Below the pieces are notes generated by a model. It did no database searches and had not been told where the DNA came from. It was given only the letters and a program-made list of their open reading frames with translations. From CAZJQD01 sp964548165 [NCBI: uncultured bacterium] (lineage in GTDB: Bacteria > UBA8481), in the NCBI GenBank assembly GCA_964548165.1, contig CAZJQD010000026.1:1-52053 (forward strand): 52,053 nucleotides of DNA, in the 5' to 3' direction. A program made the position numbers and the translations under genes. Of the stretch, positions 1 to 9,354 are shown piece after piece. Positions within the stretch are counted from its first letter, which is position 1. The number at the start of each line of letters is the position of its first letter.

Positions 1-1
1 G

Positions 2-1567
<1,566 letters not shown>

Positions 1568-1682
1568 ACGCCCTACCTGGAACCCGGGCCGGCCAGGAGT
1601 TCCCCGGGGGCGGCGACGCTCGGAGCGGTCTCGAGAACGAAGAGCATGGAACGACGAACGCGGAAAAGGTGGGGATCTGATA

Positions 1683-1711
1683 TTGACATAGGTCTGACCT
1701 AGGTCTATAAT
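1683..1711 (+). promoter_or_regulatory. Consensus sigma-70 promoter with dyad operator in the spacer
   Basis: TTGACA (1683-1688) and TATAAT (1706-1711) are both perfect consensus and are separated by 17 bp. The spacer is almost entirely repeat: TAGGTC-T-GACCTA (1689-1701) is an odd dyad, GACCTAGGTC (1696-1705) is a perfect palindrome, and TAGGTCT occurs twice 11 bp apart. A repressor bound here would block RNA polymerase. The architecture resembles operators of Rrf2-type or other redox/iron regulators, but the regulator is not identified in the window. It drives the SOUL gene at 1794 and probably the genes behind it. Confidence 0.85.
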
Positions 1712-1739
1712 CGTTCCGTGTTCACTGGGCCGAGAGGTT

Positions 1740-1761
1740 CCGCGGGTTCCTTTGCCCGCGG
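1740..1761 (+). other. Hairpin in the 5' leader of the SOUL gene
   Basis: CCGCGGG (1740-1746) and CCCGCGG (1755-1761) form a perfect 7-bp stem with an 8-nt loop, flanked by possible G-U pairs. It lies between the predicted transcription start (about 1718) and the start codon at 1794, so it is in the leader RNA. It may stabilise the mRNA; no attenuator partner or T-tract is seen. Confidence 0.5.
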
Positions 1762-1793
1762 GGACTCCTCGGTCGGAAACGAGGACGACGCAT

Positions 1794-2375
1794 ATGAAAA
1801 TGGCGAAAAAATTGAGTCCGCGTGCGGCATTCTGGATCGCCGGCTCGCTGATGGCCCTGGTGGCCTGGGGGACTAGCTCGATGGCCTACGATTCCGCATA
1901 TGCCCAGACCGATGCCGGCAAGGTCGAGTTGAAGAATCTTCCTGAACAGGTCGCCGTCGAGGCCTCCGGCGCCGGCGACTACTTCGGTCGGAACAACGAC
2001 CTCTTCCGCCGCCTCTTTCGGTACATCGACGGCAACCAGATAGCGATGACGGTGCCGGTAGAGGCCGAGATCGATTCGGCCTCCATGAGGTTCTTCGTCG
2101 GTCCTTCGCAACAATCGCGCATGCCGCGGCAATGGGACGGCGTGGCCCGCAGGACGCTGCCTGCCCGAACGGTCGTAAGCGCGGGCGTTCGCGGCGGATA
2201 CAACCGACAGAATTTTCTCGAGGGTGCCGCCCGCGCCGAGTCGTGGCTCAAGCAGAATCCGGGCTGGGTACGGGCGGGTGATCCTTACGCCGTGTATTGG
2301 AACGGCCCCTTTGTCCCCGGCTTCTTGAAGCGCTCCGAGGTCCATATCCCGGTTCGGCCGGCCGCGGCCCGATGA
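1794..2375 (+). CDS. SOUL family heme-binding protein, exported
   Basis: 193 aa. SOUL-domain proteins bind heme or other tetrapyrroles; the bacterial function is poorly defined. The ATG at 1794 has GAGG 9-10 nt upstream and lies below the strong promoter; an in-frame TTG at 1752 falls within the leader hairpin and was rejected. A Lys-rich N-terminus (MKMAKKLSPR) and a hydrophobic stretch ending near SAYAQT indicate a signal peptide or anchor. Family hallmarks seen are the Y-F-G-R-N-N-D-L-F-R-R-L-F-R-Y-I-D-G-N segment, the IAMTVPV strand and the late Y-A-V-Y-W-N-G-P-F-V-P-G-F-L-K-R-S-E-V motif. The neighbours (flavoprotein, nitroreductase, TspO) suggest a tetrapyrrole- or redox-linked role. 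Confidence 0.85.
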   Translation: MKMAKKLSPRAAFWIAGSLMALVAWGTSSMAYDSAYAQTDAGKVELKNLPEQVAVEASGAGDYFGRNNDLFRRLFRYIDGNQIAMTVPVEAEIDSASMRFFVGPSQQSRMPRQWDGVARRTLPARTVVSAGVRGGYNRQNFLEGAARAESWLKQNPGWVRAGDPYAVYWNGPFVPGFLKRSEVHIPVRPAAAR

Positions 2376-2439
2376 CATCCTGCCCGGATTCGCTCATCGC
2401 CCTGGTGCGCGGCTTGCAGAATCCAGGAGGCAAATAGAC

Positions 2440-2901
2440 ATGACCCACCCCCCAGGTCTCGAGGACGCGGTAGCCAGGGAGATGCTGGATACCGCGAGGA
2501 TACCCCTTCGTCTCTCCGTGGTGACGGGTTCCGGATTTCCTTCGATCGTCTCGCTCTGGTCCGTTCGGAGGCAGGGAAAGATCTACTGTGCGACGAAGGC
2601 GAGCGCCTATATCGCCTCGAAGGTCCGTGCGAACGAGAAGGTGGCCTTCGAGGTCTCGTGCGAGACGCCGCCCTACAGGGGAGTGCGCGGGCTCGGGCGC
2701 GCTCGCATCGTGCCGGAGCTGGGCCAGGAGATCCTGGAGCAGGTCCTGACGAAGTTCCTGGGCGGAGTGACGTCGCCCCTGGCGAAGAAGCTCCTCGCGG
2801 ATCCGGCGTCCGAGGTCGCGATCGAGATCACCCCGTTCCGGATGATGTCGTGGGATTTCTCGAGAAGGATGAAGGATTCCCTCCCTGCGGCTGTCCGATG
2901 A
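2440..2901 (+). CDS. Pyridoxamine 5'-phosphate oxidase-like flavin-binding protein
   Basis: 153 aa, cytoplasmic, of the small split-barrel PNPOx-like family (FMN or heme/flavin binding). A strong AGGAGG (2425-2430) precedes the ATG by 9 nt. Typical strands are visible: RLSVVTGSGFPSIVSLW, then KIYCATKASAYIASKVRANEKVAFEVSCETPPYRG-type barrel elements and VRGLGRARIV. Too short and divergent to be true PdxH, so the substrate is unknown. The stop overlaps the next gene by 4 bp (ATGA), implying translational coupling. Probably in one transcript with the SOUL gene. Confidence 0.8.
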   Translation: MTHPPGLEDAVAREMLDTARIPLRLSVVTGSGFPSIVSLWSVRRQGKIYCATKASAYIASKVRANEKVAFEVSCETPPYRGVRGLGRARIVPELGQEILEQVLTKFLGGVTSPLAKKLLADPASEVAIEITPFRMMSWDFSRRMKDSLPAAVR

Positions 2902-3512
2902 GCCGGCAGGAAGCCTTCGTCCTGCAGGAAGACGACATCCTCCCGGAGATTCGAACGCGGTCCAGCGTGGTCGCGTTCTCGTCCTGCCCGGTCGAGGCCG
3001 CAGTCCGGAACCGGCTCTTCGAGGCCGCCCGCTGGGCTCCCTCCTCCTCGAACGAGCAGCCCTGGAGGTTCCTCGTGGCGACGCGGGACAGTTCCGGCGA
3101 ACACGCCCGGTTTCTTTCTCTCCTGGCGGAAGCGAACCGGACGTGGGCAATTCACGCGCCGCTGCTGGTGCTCGTGGTGGCAAAGACTATCTCCGCGCGT
3201 ACCGGTGGCGCGAACCTTCATGCCTGGTATGACGTGGGCCAGGGCGTCGCGCATTTATCGATCCAGGCGGTCCGGGAGGGCCTTGCCGTTCACCAGATGG
3301 GCGGGTTCGATCGCGACCGTGCCGCCGCCGAGCTCGCGCTTCCCCCGGACTACCAGCCGGTTGTCATGCTCGCCATCGGCTATCACGATCCCGCCGCGAG
3401 GATTCCCGACGCGGTTCGCGCGCGAGAAACGGCGGTCCGCAAGCGCCGGCCCATGGATGCGATCGTGGGTCCTGGAACCTGGACTGGAAAATTCGAGGAG
3501 GCCAACTCTTGA
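2898..3512 (+). CDS. Nitroreductase family FMN-dependent oxidoreductase
   Basis: 204 aa. NAD(P)H-dependent flavoenzyme fold. The FMN-contacting RSSVVAFSS and ARWAPSSSNEQPWRF segments near the N-terminus are characteristic, as are the central WYDVGQGVAHLSIQA helix and the late VVMLAIGYHD. The start is the ATG overlapping the previous stop by 4 bp; the open frame extends upstream but that part overlaps the PNPOx gene. The stop overlaps the tspO start in TTGA. The substrate cannot be read from sequence. It is not obviously BluB, and its context suggests flavin/tetrapyrrole redox chemistry. Confidence 0.87.
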   Translation: MSRQEAFVLQEDDILPEIRTRSSVVAFSSCPVEAAVRNRLFEAARWAPSSSNEQPWRFLVATRDSSGEHARFLSLLAEANRTWAIHAPLLVLVVAKTISARTGGANLHAWYDVGQGVAHLSIQAVREGLAVHQMGGFDRDRAAAELALPPDYQPVVMLAIGYHDPAARIPDAVRARETAVRKRRPMDAIVGPGTWTGKFEEANS

Positions 3513-4021
3513 GCTCTGATTCCATGAACCTTCACCCTGATGCCCGACCGGGAGCTAAGGTCCTTGTCCTGCTCGTGTTCGTCAACCTCCTCGTGGGAGG
3601 AGTTGGCGGCGCCTCCACGGTCTCGAGCGTCGGGTCGTGGTACCAGGCGCTCGCCAAGCCTTCCTGGAATCCACCGAACTGGGTCTTCGGGCCCGTCTGG
3701 ACCACGCTCTATATCCTCATCGCGGTCGCGGCCTGGCAGGCTCTGCGCGGGGCGCCGTCCGCGGCGCGGCGGAGCCTCCTCGGACTCTATGCCCTGCAGA
3801 TGGCTCTGAATGGCGCGTGGTCCTTCTCGTTCTTCTACCTGCAGAGCCCGATGCTCGGGTTCGTGAACATCCTTCTCCTGGATGCAGCCGCCCTCGCGTG
3901 CGCTCTACATTTTCGGAAGGTCAGCCGTCCTGCCTTCCTCCTGTTCCTGCCCTACCTCGCGTGGATCTTCTTCGCGTCGGTTCTCAACGGTACGATCTGG
4001 TTCCTGAACTCAGGAGGGTGA
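3509..4021 (+). CDS. tspO: TspO/MBR family tryptophan-rich sensory protein
   Basis: 170 aa, five transmembrane helices, inner membrane. TspO binds porphyrins and acts in tetrapyrrole efflux/breakdown and stress signalling. Signature elements are WYQALAKPSWNPPNWVFGPVWT after helix 1, the LNGAWSFSFFY helix and the LPYLAWIFFASVLNGTIWFLN end. TTG at 3509 is chosen because GAGGAG (3495-3500) lies 8 nt upstream and it overlaps the nitroreductase stop (TTGA); ATG at 3524 is the alternative. It is the last gene of the SOUL-PNPOx-nitroreductase-TspO run and converges on the minus-strand DoxX gene. Confidence 0.93.
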   Translation: MSSDSMNLHPDARPGAKVLVLLVFVNLLVGGVGGASTVSSVGSWYQALAKPSWNPPNWVFGPVWTTLYILIAVAAWQALRGAPSAARRSLLGLYALQMALNGAWSFSFFYLQSPMLGFVNILLLDAAALACALHFRKVSRPAFLLFLPYLAWIFFASVLNGTIWFLNSGG

Positions 4022-4049
4022 CCCTTCGTCCGCGGCCTTGGGTTTCTGA

Positions 4050-4433
4050 TCACCCGTTCGAGGCGTCGGGAGCCTGCCGCCTGGCGCGGAGGGAGCGGGA
4101 GGCGAAGAGCGGGATCAAGAGCGCGAGCGGGAAACAGATGGCGAAGGCTCCGTCGCCGGTGACCGCGTGGGCGATGGAGGCCGCGATGAGGTTGAAGGTG
4201 AATCCGGCATAGGCCCACTCCCTCAGCACGACCGTGCGCGGATGGAGGAGCGCGAGCACGCCGAGCACCTTCGCTACTCCCAGCATGACGGGAAAGTAGG
4301 ACGGGTAGCCAAGCCGGTTCATGATCTCGACGACGGGCTGGGGCCGAAGCATGTCGTAGATGCCTCCGGCGCCCATGATCCAGAGAATCGGAAAGGTCGC
4401 GACCCAGTAGAGGACCTTGGTCTTTTTTGTCAT
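4050..4433 (-). CDS. DoxX-like small integral membrane protein
   Basis: 127 aa with four predicted membrane helices, resembling the DoxX-like group. It starts KVLYWVATFPILWIMGAGGIYD and has the typical MNRLGYPSYFPVMLGVAKVLGVLALL middle and a FAICFPLALLIPLF last helix. It lies 70 bp downstream of the ATP-cone/kinase gene on the same strand, possibly co-transcribed. No clear ribosome-binding site is seen. Function is not established for this group. Confidence 0.78.
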   Translation of the reverse strand: MTKKTKVLYWVATFPILWIMGAGGIYDMLRPQPVVEIMNRLGYPSYFPVMLGVAKVLGVLALLHPRTVVLREWAYAGFTFNLIAASIAHAVTGDGAFAICFPLALLIPLFASRSLRARRQAPDASNG

Positions 4434-4503
4434 AGCGGCATGTTACCCGGAGTCGCCCTCTCGTCGAGGTCCTATCAACCTCCCGGGATGCTTCAGTGCC
4501 ACT

Positions 4504-5862
4504 TCAGTGGTAGTCGTATTCCGAGCCGCCGATGAACTCCCGTAGGAGCGCCTTGCCCGGCACCACGCTCTCGTCCGTCCAGGGCGTGATCGACTCCAGG
4601 AGGTTATGGACGCGGTTGGCGCGCTGGTGGGCATCCTGGCGGGCGGCGTGCTCGGCGTAGGTATCGAGCCAGCCGGCGAAGGTGTCCTTCATCCGCGCGG
4701 CCCAGATGGGGAGCTCGTAGGGGAGGGCGCCGTTCACGATGTAGTCGCAGGAGTTCACGTACGGGACGATGTGCCGGAGCTCGGAACTGCGGACGTAGTG
4801 CCAGTGCTCGAGGGTCTTCTGCGGGGTCATGTTGCGGTGCTGGAAGTCGCGGACCATGCGGCGGATCAGCCTCACATCCGTCCAGCGGATGTAGGCGCCG
4901 GTCGCGTTACGCATCTGCAGGAGCGTCTCGATGTAGAGCCGGAACTTGGCGGTTCCGGGGATGCCCTCGGTCATGGGGGCATAGAGCCCGTGCAGGGTGT
5001 CGATGAGAAGGATCTGCCCCTTCTGCAATTTCAACGCCCCGGTCGTCCCCTCGCGCTTCCCGGACTTGAAGTTGAAGTACGGTGGCTCCACGGACTGCCC
5101 GTCGAGCAAGCGCTTCAGGTGGTCGTTGAGGAGCGCCAGGTCGAGGGCCTGCGGGGTCTCGTAGTCGTAGTCGCCGAACTCGTCCTTCGGGTGGGCCTCG
5201 AGGTTGAAGAAGTAGTTGTCGACGTGGAAGGGGACAAACTCGAAACCCTCGTTCTTGAGGTGCTCGGCGGTCTTGATCGTCGTCGAGGTCTTTCCGCTCG
5301 ACGAGGGCCCGGCCACGATCACGATCTTGACCTCGTCCTGGCGCCGGAGGATCTCATCGGCGGCTCGCGCGATATCGAGCGAATAGGCCTCCTCGCTCTC
5401 GGCGATGAGATCGCGGAACGTGCCGTTGACGACGCGCTCGTTGAGCTGGCCCACGGTCGCGACGCGGTGGTCGATGGCCCAGTTCAGGACCTCCCAGATC
5501 TTCTTCCATGGGACGCTGTCGCCGTGCCGCGGCGCCGCCGAGGCGCCCTCGCGGACATCGCGCTTCCGAGCCCGCTCGTCGCGGTAGAGGATGAAGGCCT
5601 TCGCGGTCCGGGCGTGGCCGTTCTCGATGAGCACCTTCTCGATGGCGTCCTGGAAGTGCTCGACGGTCGGCGGCGTCCCGGCCGGGAGCGTGCGGGCGAC
5701 GTAATCGATCACCTGGTCGGTCAGTTTCTCGGCCACGGAACGGTCGCGGCCGCCCACGGCGACGGCGGCGCGGTAGATGGCGTTCGTGATGCGGATGGGG
5801 GTGAAAGGCACGATGGCGCCGTCGCGCTTCTTGATGTGGTTGACGGTAAGAGTCTCATTCAT
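4504..5862 (-). CDS. ATP-cone domain fused to uridine-kinase-like P-loop nucleoside kinase
   Basis: 452 aa, cytoplasmic. Residues about 5-95 look like an ATP-cone, the nucleotide-sensing domain of ribonucleotide reductases and NrdR (VNHIKKRDGAIVPFTPIRI, then ENGHARTAKAFILYRDER). The C-terminal part is a P-loop kinase of the uridine kinase/phosphoribulokinase group: Walker A GPSSSGKT (185-192), substrate-side HVDNYF (213-218), LLIDTLHGLY (about 285-294) and a late RLIRRMVRDFQHR arginine segment. The ATG at 5862 is preferred over a TTG 12 codons upstream. Related nucleoside kinases more often carry a TGS-like N-terminus. Substrate unknown; allosteric control by ATP/dATP is inferred from the cone domain. 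Confidence 0.85.
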   Translation of the reverse strand: MNETLTVNHIKKRDGAIVPFTPIRITNAIYRAAVAVGGRDRSVAEKLTDQVIDYVARTLPAGTPPTVEHFQDAIEKVLIENGHARTAKAFILYRDERARKRDVREGASAAPRHGDSVPWKKIWEVLNWAIDHRVATVGQLNERVVNGTFRDLIAESEEAYSLDIARAADEILRRQDEVKIVIVAGPSSSGKTSTTIKTAEHLKNEGFEFVPFHVDNYFFNLEAHPKDEFGDYDYETPQALDLALLNDHLKRLLDGQSVEPPYFNFKSGKREGTTGALKLQKGQILLIDTLHGLYAPMTEGIPGTAKFRLYIETLLQMRNATGAYIRWTDVRLIRRMVRDFQHRNMTPQKTLEHWHYVRSSELRHIVPYVNSCDYIVNGALPYELPIWAARMKDTFAGWLDTYAEHAARQDAHQRANRVHNLLESITPWTDESVVPGKALLREFIGGSEYDYH

Positions 5863-5962
5863 GCCCCGACGATATGGCAGTCCGGTTCCCTTCGGCAAGC
5901 GAACGGTTGAGGAGATTGGGCGGCTTTATTTGTGGTTCCTTATGGCTTATTCTACCCGCGCC

Positions 5963-6955
5963 ATGCTCCCGCTCGTTCATCGCCCTCGCCGCCTCCGCCG
6001 TACCCCCGCGCTCCGAGCGATCACGGCCGAGACGATCCTGCGCGCCGAGGACTTCATCCATCCTTGTTTCGTTCGCAGCGGTCTCGATGTCGAGAAGCCG
6101 ATCTCCTCGATGCCGGGCGTCAGCCAGCAGTCGGTAGATCGCCTGCTGGCCGATCTCGAGGCGCTCGTGCCCCTGGGCCTTCGCTCGGTCCTGCTCTTTG
6201 GCATCCCCGACGTCAAGGACGCCGAGGGCAGTGGCGGCTGGGATCCGGAGGGGCCGGTGCCCCGCGCGGCCACGCTCATCAAGGAGGCCTATCCCGAGCT
6301 CGTCGTCATGGCCGATGTCTGTCTCTGCGAGTACACGGATCATGGCCACTGCGGTCCCCTCGTCACCGATCCCGATTCCGGCGAGACCTCCGTCGATAAC
6401 GACGCCGCCGTGGAACGCTACTGCCGCGAAGCGGTGACCTACGCCGCCGCCGGGGTCGACGTCGTGGCACCCTCCGGGATGATGGACGGCACGGTTGGCG
6501 CTCTCCGCGCCGCGCTCGACGCCGCCGGACACGCCGAGACCGCGATCATGGCCTACAGCGCCAAGTACGCCTCCGGGTTCTACGGCCCCTTCCGGGAGGC
6601 GGGGGAGTGCGCGCCTCGCAGCGGCGATCGGCGCAGTTACCAGATGGATCCGGCGAACCGGCGCGAGGCCGTTCGCGAGATCGCGCTCGATGTCGAACAA
6701 GGCGCCGACATCGTGATGGTCAAGCCCGCGCTCGCCTACCTCGACATCATCGCCGCCGCCCGCGAGTCGAGCCCCGTGCCCGTCGCCGCCTACAACGTCT
6801 CCGGCGAGTACAGCATGCTCAAGGCCGCGATCGAGAAGGGGTGGCTCGGCGAGGACGCCGTCTGGGAGTCCCTGACCGCCATCAAGCGCGCCGGCGCCGA
6901 CCTCATCATCAGCTACTTCACCCGCGACGTTCTCCACCGCGTCGCGCGGGGCTGA
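5963..6955 (+). CDS. hemB: Delta-aminolevulinic acid dehydratase (porphobilinogen synthase)
   Basis: 330 aa. It condenses two 5-aminolevulinates to porphobilinogen in heme and corrin synthesis. Schiff-base lysines are in MAYSAKYAS and MVKPALAYLD. The zinc-type cysteine site DVCLCEYTDHGHCG is complete, so this is a Zn-dependent form. Starting at 5963 gives MLPLVHRPRRLRR, the usual family N-terminus; an in-frame ATG at 5942 would add seven residues. Neither has a clear Shine-Dalgarno. TATTCT at 5948-5953 could be a -10 producing a nearly leaderless mRNA, but its -35 is poor. It is divergent from the kinase fusion gene and is followed after 8 bp by ribE. Confidence 0.95.
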   Translation: MLPLVHRPRRLRRTPALRAITAETILRAEDFIHPCFVRSGLDVEKPISSMPGVSQQSVDRLLADLEALVPLGLRSVLLFGIPDVKDAEGSGGWDPEGPVPRAATLIKEAYPELVVMADVCLCEYTDHGHCGPLVTDPDSGETSVDNDAAVERYCREAVTYAAAGVDVVAPSGMMDGTVGALRAALDAAGHAETAIMAYSAKYASGFYGPFREAGECAPRSGDRRSYQMDPANRREAVREIALDVEQGADIVMVKPALAYLDIIAAARESSPVPVAAYNVSGEYSMLKAAIEKGWLGEDAVWESLTAIKRAGADLIISYFTRDVLHRVARG

Positions 6956-6963
6956 TCCCCGCC

Positions 6964-7608
6964 GTGTACACGGGCATCATTCGCGAGACCGGGCGGATCA
7001 CGGAACGGCGCGCGATCGAGGGTGGCGAGGAGCTCGTGGTCGAGGCCCCGCTGACCTCCCGCGAAGCCGGCCACGGGGATTCCATCGCCGTCGACGGCTG
7101 CTGCCTGACGGTGACGCGCATCGAGGGGACGCGGCTCGCCTTCGAGCTCTCGCCGGAGACCCTTGTGCGCACCGTGGCCGGGGACTACCAGCCGGGCGCC
7201 CGCGTCAACCTCGAGGATTCCCTGGCGATGAGCGAGAAGCTGGGCGGCCACTTCGTCACCGGGCACGTCGATACGGTCGGGCAGGTCGTGACGCTCGATC
7301 GGTCCGGCGCCTTCGCGATCCTTCGCGTGAAGCTCGACGCTTCCTGCGCCGGGCTCGTCGCGGAGAAGGGGTCCATCTCCGTCAACGGCGTCTCGCTGAC
7401 CGTGGCCGCGTGGAACAGGCCGATCTGGACGTTCGACGTGGCGCTCATCCCCACGACGCTCGACCTGACGAATATCGGCGACCTGGCCGCGGGCGGTCGC
7501 GTCAACATCGAGTATGACCTCATCGCCCGCTACCTGAAGGAAATGCGCGCGTGCGCGGACGCGTCGCTTTCCGCCGGCGCACCGGTTTCCGGTGGTGCGA
7601 CTGTATGA
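6964..7608 (+). CDS. ribE: Riboflavin synthase, alpha subunit
   Basis: 214 aa, normal length. It dismutates two 6,7-dimethyl-8-ribityllumazines to riboflavin. Two tandem lumazine-binding barrels are evident: the first starts VYTGIIRETG and has VDGCCLTV, the second starts GGHFVTGHVDTVG and has VNGVSLTV. GTG at 6964 is the start because the sequence matches the family N-terminus from its first residue. It lies 8 bp after hemB and its stop overlaps ribBA in ATGA. No FMN riboswitch can fit in this gap, so any flavin control must act elsewhere. Confidence 0.95.
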   Translation: MYTGIIRETGRITERRAIEGGEELVVEAPLTSREAGHGDSIAVDGCCLTVTRIEGTRLAFELSPETLVRTVAGDYQPGARVNLEDSLAMSEKLGGHFVTGHVDTVGQVVTLDRSGAFAILRVKLDASCAGLVAEKGSISVNGVSLTVAAWNRPIWTFDVALIPTTLDLTNIGDLAAGGRVNIEYDLIARYLKEMRACADASLSAGAPVSGGATV

Positions 7609-8861
7609 CGAGCGGCGCCGAGCCTGAAAACCTCCTGGAAGTTCCTGCGGGCGTGCGCGCGACGGTCGCGGACGCGATCGAGGAGATTCGCGCCGGGAGG
7701 CTCCTGATCGTCGTCGACGACGAGGATCGCGAGAACGAGGGCGACCTCATCGTGGCCGCGGACAAGGTCACGCCCGAGGCGATCAACTTCATGGCCAAGC
7801 ACGGCCGCGGGCTCATCTGCGTTCCCATGGCCGAGTCCCGGGCCTCGCGCCTCGACCTCGTCCCGATGGTGACGGAGGGAAACGATCCTCTGGGCACGGC
7901 CTTCACGATCTCGGTCGACGCGTCCCGCGATGTCACGACCGGGATATCGATCGCGGACCGCACCCGGACGATCCGGCTGCTGGCGGATCCGGCGGCCAAG
8001 CCCGGCGACTTCGTGAAGCCCGGCCACATCTTCCCGCTTCTCGCGAAGGTGGGCGGCGTCCTGCAGCGCGCGGGACACACGGAAGCCGCCGTCGACCTCG
8101 CGCAGGCCGCGGGACTGGCGCCGGTTGGCGTCATCTGCGAGATCCTCAACGACGACGGCTCCATGGCGCGACTCCCGGACCTCATCGCCTTTGCCGCTCA
8201 GCACCAGATGAAGATCCTCACCATCCGCGACCTCATTGCCTGGCGTCGCCGCAAGGAAGACCTCGTGAAGGAAGTGGCGCGGATCCAGTTGCCCTCCCGG
8301 TTCGGCGCCTTCACGCTCCGGGCCTTCGAGGAGACCCTGACCGGTGACGTCCATCTCGCGCTGACGATCGGGGATCTGAAGTCCTCGCCCCCGCCGCTCG
8401 TGCGCGCCCACTCCGAGTGCATCACCGGCGATCTCTTTCACTCCTTCCGGTGCGATTGCGGCGAGCAGTTGGAGGCGGCGATGGAGATGATCCGCAACGA
8501 GGGCTCCGGCGTCCTCCTCTACATGCGCCAGGAGGGACGCGGCATCGGCCTCGTGAACAAGCTCAAGGCCTACGAGCTCCAGGAGAAGGGCCTCGATACC
8601 GTCGAGGCCAACCAGAAGCTCGGCTTCAAGGCGGACCTGCGCGACTACGGCATCGGTGCGCAGATCCTCGTGAAGCTGGGCCTGGAGCGGATCCGGCTCA
8701 TCACCAACAACCCGCGCAAGATCATCGGCCTGGCCGCGTACGGCCTGGAGGTCGTGGAGCGGGTGGAGATGCACCTGGAGAGCCGGCCGGAGAACCGGCG
8801 CTACCTCGAGGTCAAGCGCGACAAGCTCGGCCACATGCTCCGGCACCTGGGGGAGCGGTAG
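7605..8861 (+). CDS. ribBA: Bifunctional 3,4-dihydroxy-2-butanone-4-phosphate synthase / GTP cyclohydrolase II
   Basis: 418 aa. The N-terminal half makes DHBP from ribulose 5-phosphate (VVDDEDRENEGDL active-site loop, MAKHGRGLICVPM). The C-terminal half opens GTP in the first riboflavin step: zinc cysteines lie in HSECITGDLFHSFRCDCGEQL, followed by YMRQEGRGIGL and a D-TVEAN segment. Both active sites look intact. The ATG start overlaps the ribE stop by 4 bp. GGGGAG near its 3' end is the ribosome-binding site for ribH. Confidence 0.96.
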   Translation: MTSGAEPENLLEVPAGVRATVADAIEEIRAGRLLIVVDDEDRENEGDLIVAADKVTPEAINFMAKHGRGLICVPMAESRASRLDLVPMVTEGNDPLGTAFTISVDASRDVTTGISIADRTRTIRLLADPAAKPGDFVKPGHIFPLLAKVGGVLQRAGHTEAAVDLAQAAGLAPVGVICEILNDDGSMARLPDLIAFAAQHQMKILTIRDLIAWRRRKEDLVKEVARIQLPSRFGAFTLRAFEETLTGDVHLALTIGDLKSSPPPLVRAHSECITGDLFHSFRCDCGEQLEAAMEMIRNEGSGVLLYMRQEGRGIGLVNKLKAYELQEKGLDTVEANQKLGFKADLRDYGIGAQILVKLGLERIRLITNNPRKIIGLAAYGLEVVERVEMHLESRPENRRYLEVKRDKLGHMLRHLGER

Positions 8862-8862
8862 A

Positions 8863-9354
8863 GTGCCAAGTTACCCGCTCTCCACGGATTGGCGCGCCGT
8901 GTTCGCGGCATCCCCGCGTGTCGCCGTCGTCGTCAGTCGAACGAACGAGTTCATCACGAGCCGGATGGCGGAGGGCGCGGTCGGCGCGTTGCGTTCCGCT
9001 GGCATCGACGACCCGACGGTCGTGGATGTCGCCGGCGCCTACGAGCTCGTCACCGCCGCGCGGGCCGCGTTCGACGGCGGCCATGCGGGCGTCGTCGCGA
9101 TCGGCGCCATCGTCCGCGGCGAGACGCCCCACTTCGACTACATCGCGCAGGGCGTGACGTTCGGGCTGACCCAGCTTGCCGCGGCCGGCCATGCGATCAC
9201 GTTCGGGGTCCTGACCGTCGACACGGTGGAGCAGGGCGTGGCGCGGGCCGGCGGCGCGCTCGGCAACAAGGGAGCCGAAGCCGCGGAGGCCCTGGTCCAG
9301 CTCATGGTCGCCGCGGCCCGGCTTCGCGATCCGAAGGGCCAGCGGTCCTCGTGA
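8863..9354 (+). CDS. ribH: 6,7-dimethyl-8-ribityllumazine synthase
   Basis: 163 aa, typical length. It joins DHBP to the ribitylaminopyrimidine; these enzymes often assemble into icosahedral shells. VVSRTNEFITSRM, the AGAYEL substrate loop and GAIVRGETPHFDYI with the catalytic His are present, as is the late NKGAEAAEAL phosphate-site helix. GTG at 8863 sits one base after the ribBA stop and 7-8 nt after GGGGAG. The stop overlaps nusB in GTGA. Confidence 0.95.
   Translation: MPSYPLSTDWRAVFAASPRVAVVVSRTNEFITSRMAEGAVGALRSAGIDDPTVVDVAGAYELVTAARAAFDGGHAGVVAIGAIVRGETPHFDYIAQGVTFGLTQLAAAGHAITFGVLTVDTVEQGVARAGGALGNKGAEAAEALVQLMVAAARLRDPKGQRSS

Noticed and set aside
1568-1682. Terminator after katG
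   Set aside because: Short GC-rich pairings exist but no stable stem with a T-tract could be defined.
4606-5910. 434-codon plus-strand open frame opposite the kinase fusion
   Set aside because: Val/Glu/Gly-rich antisense shadow with no motifs; the minus strand has ATP-cone and P-loop motifs.
6940-6975. Possible FMN riboswitch before ribE
   Set aside because: Only 8 bp separate hemB from ribE and no RFN-like conserved blocks are seen in the preceding coding sequence.
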